In this document: positions 62,043-64,000 of the stretch, in pieces | Layout: each line of letters opens with the position of its first letter | How positions within the stretch are numbered: position 1 is the stretch's first letter | Assembly (NCBI RefSeq): GCF_019457635.1 | Contig: NZ_CP080412.1 | Location: forward strand, 4,648,844 to 4,712,843 | Length of the DNA stretch: 64,000 bases | Direction: 5' to 3' | From: Shewanella mangrovisoli | GTDB taxonomy: Bacteria; Pseudomonadota; Gammaproteobacteria; Enterobacterales; Shewanellaceae | Notes under the pieces: model-generated | Database searches by the model: none | Seen by the model: only the letters and a program-made list of their open reading frames with translations | What the model was told of the DNA's origin: nothing | Translations under genes and position numbers: made by a program

Positions 62043-63064
62043 TTAACTGTGTGTCTGCTGAATAACCTGATCAAATTTCTCAATCACGGCTTCGACACTA
62101 ATTAGCGCCATAAGGTGCTCTCCCTTGGCACGGGTGCCCCATTTCACCTCACCGCTTTGCTGTGAGGCGATGGCCTCTTGATAGGCGCTCACCACATATT
62201 GCTGCGATAAATAAGGCCCTGTGCGACCTGGGTTGGAATGGGCATATAAACCTATGACAGGCGTCCCTTGCGTGACCGCCATGTGTGCAGGGCCAGTATC
62301 TGGCGCTAACACTAGGCTGGCGCGTTTCAGCAGAGCCAGTAATTGAGTCAAACTGGTTTTGCCGACTAAGTTGTCGAGTTTGGCAGAGCACGCATTAGCA
62401 ATATTTTCGGCCAATGTCTTTTCAAGTGCCGTTGGGCCACCGCAGAGAATGACTCGATAACCCTTATTTACCGCATGTTGCGCTACCGCCGCATAACGCT
62501 CGGGCAGCCAATTACGCTCGGCTTTGCTGGCGGCTGCACAAATCACCAATACCTTCTCGCCATCGGCTATCTGGCGCTGGGCAAATTCAGTGTCCGCTTG
62601 AGGGACTGGAATATTCCAACTAGGGGTGATGTCGCTCACGCCTATCGCCTTGGCGAACCCCATAAAGCCGTCCAGCACATGGGGCTGAGCTAAAGGTTCG
62701 ACTCTATGATTGGTGACCAGCCATTGACCTTCTTTGGCGCGGGCACGGTCGAATCCGACCCGAACCTTTGCCGAAATCGCGAGGGAGGCTAAGGTCGCAC
62801 GTAGCGCGACTTGCATGTGCAACAAGACATCGAAGCGGCGGCCTTTCAAGGCTTTATGCAAGTTGAAATAACTGCGCCAGCCCTGCATTTATCGAAAATC
62901 ACAAACTCAATACCAGGCAAGTGCTTTAATAGTTGGTATTCGAGCTTGCCTATCACCCAAGTGATTTTGAGCTGGGGATATTGGCGTTGAATCGCCTGCA
63001 CCATAGCCACGGCATGACAGACGTCACCGATAGCCGATAGCCTAAGCAGGCAGAGAGAATTCAT
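62043..63064 (-). pseudogene. ADP-heptose:LPS heptosyltransferase-like gene, frameshifted
   Basis: A GT9 (heptosyltransferase) gene split by a frameshift near 62885-62890. The N-terminal part (from ATG 63062-63064) reads MNSLCLLRLSAIGDVCHAVA ... GIEFVIFDK, then runs out of frame (CRAGAVISTCIKP). The other frame resumes with QGWRSYFNLHKALKGRRFD and continues to the end, with WLPERYAAVAQHAV, LAPDTGPAHMA and LYAHSNPGRTGPY. One base is missing at AAATGCAGGG if the ancestral reading was FDK-x-QGW. This may be a real inactivation or a sequencing error; without it the protein would be about 340 residues and normal. Confidence 0.85.
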
Positions 63065-63173
63065 GGTGTTGGGATTTAAACTCAAGCGAATAGCTCTTAA
63101 GGTTATTTGGCGCAAGCTAAGGATCTTAATGTAGAATGGCCGCAGGTGCCACGCTTAAGTCAACAAATCTCCC

Positions 63174-63927
63174 ATGAACGCACAAATCAAAATCATAAAT
63201 ACCGCCGATGGCTATATGGCACTTTGCCAAGATACGCCTGAAGACATAACACCAGCTTGGTTTTCGGTGGATTTCTGGCGTGAAAAAGCCGCGGTTGTGG
63301 GATCATCCAAGGGACGTTACACCACTTGGTTTGTGGCCTTTAGCGAGCACCATTGGGTATTGCGACATTACTGGCGCGGTGGCCTGATGGAGAAATTCAG
63401 TAAGGATGCCTGCACTCTGCTGCTGGGCAGAAAACACCCGCGCCATGGGCGAATTAAGGCTGCTTGACCTGCTCTACCGCGAGCAATTTGCGGTGCCTAA
63501 ACCTATTGCCGCCAATATTGTGCGCGATGGCTTGTTCTACCGCGCCGACATTATTATCGAGCGGGTCGATGGTGCCGAAGACTTGGTCGCTAAGTTAACT
63601 AAAGGCGCCATGGCTCCTGAGCAATGGCAAGCACTCGGCGCCACCATTGCCCAATTTCATCGCCGCGGCGTTTACCATGCCGACTTAAACGCGAAGAATA
63701 TTTTATGGCAACCACAGCAAACGGATGGCGTACAAGAACGTTTCTATCTGATTGATTTTGATAGGGGTGAAATCAAAACGCCCAATGCCCAATGGCAAAA
63801 GGCGAACCTCGATAGGCTGCTACGCTCCTTCAACAAAGAGCAAGGTAAACAGCCTACGCTTGCCTTTACGCCCGCCGACTGGTCGGCGCTGCTCGCGGGC
63901 TATCACTCAGTGATCCCCAAAGCTTAG
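63174..63927 (+). pseudogene. kdkA: 3-deoxy-D-manno-octulosonic acid kinase gene, frameshifted
   Basis: Inner-core Kdo kinase KdkA, split by a frameshift. The first frame gives RGGLMEKFSKDA then LGRKHPRHGRIKAA; the second frame continues ENTRAMGELRLLDLLYREQF, with catalytic HADLNAKNILW and LIDFDRGEIK. Both parts match Haemophilus KdkA in order. One extra base in CTGCTGCTGGGCAGA (for example GGG instead of GG at 63424-63426) would restore one frame. Active-site residues are intact in the second part. It is divergent from the broken heptosyltransferase gene, 109 bp away. Confidence 0.85.
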
Positions 63928-63941
63928 TCACCTAAACAGCG

Positions 63942-64000
63942 TTAGGCTGTTTGGCGCGCGAGTAACGATTCGGCCAGAGCAAACTGACGCTGCAAAAGCG
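63942..64000 (-). CDS. C-terminal end of a leftward gene, partial
   Basis: The last 18 codons of a minus-strand frame (LLQRQFALAESLLARQTA, then TAA at 63942-63944) run off the window. The frame has coding-like composition and lies convergent to kdkA. The product cannot be named from this fragment; by location an LPS core gene is likely. Confidence 0.4.
   Translation of the reverse strand, partial: LLQRQFALAESLLARQTA

Noticed and set aside
62880..62895. Programmed ribosomal frameshift in the heptosyltransferase gene
   Set aside because: No slippery heptamer or downstream pseudoknot is visible, and the family is normally a single frame, so mutation or sequence error is simpler.

Overview
This 64 kb stretch looks like chromosomal DNA of a Shewanella species. 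Evidence: a RyhB-type sRNA with a Fur box, two TorF-like porins, Wzi, the tungstate transporter joined to a MobB-MoeA fusion, the coaD/LPS-core neighbourhood, and short repeat families that I recall from Shewanella. The genus call is inferred from gene content, not from a search. There are no rRNA, tRNA, CRISPR or transposase genes. Most genes are intact housekeeping or accessory genes in short operons.

Layout. 1-8.5 kb: start of an RND efflux adaptor (cut by the window edge), two putative TorF-like porins, a Tag-like glycosylase, a glutathione S-transferase, a THEM6-like thioesterase, oligopeptidase A and a small secreted protein. 8.6-14.3 kb: glutathione reductase, then a four-gene proline unit (58-residue membrane protein, putP, proB, proA). 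14.3-15.8 kb: an accessory pocket with one unknown gene between two non-coding structured repeats. 15.8-18.1 kb: an XRE/ImmA-like regulator divergent from a protein that matches only an internal piece of malate synthase G. 18.4-25.9 kb: a YeiH-type transporter, a membrane-anchored LuxR-type regulator and a heavy-metal RND efflux operon ending in DUF3240. 26-28.2 kb: a MITE-like repeat, a PqiA-like protein and an HD-GYP phosphodiesterase.

28.4-34.2 kb is the most novel block: one leftward operon encoding a TonB-dependent receptor with a glycine-rich 36-bp tandem repeat, a complete ECF transporter (ATPase, T and S subunits), a stand-alone protein resembling archaeal TiaS (tRNA-Ile2 agmatinylcytidine synthetase), and a small four-cysteine protein. 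It looks like an outer-to-inner-membrane uptake route for an unidentified small molecule plus a dedicated ATP-using enzyme.

34.6-38.4 kb: menF, a solute-binding protein, yhhQ behind a preQ1-I riboswitch, a GNAT acetyltransferase and ryhB. 38.4-47.9 kb: a histidine kinase and sigma-54 activator divergent from tupABC-mobA-mobB/moeA-moaA. The tup operon has a clear -24/-12 promoter and upstream inverted repeats, which ties the two-component system to tungstate/molybdenum cofactor supply. 47.9-64 kb: mutM and then surface polysaccharide genes (polyprenyl-phosphate sugar synthase, DedA-like protein, GT39, UDP-glucose dehydrogenase, UDP-glucuronate epimerase, Wzi, several glycosyltransferases, coaD). 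This part ends in a heptosyltransferase and a Kdo kinase that are both frameshifted as read here.
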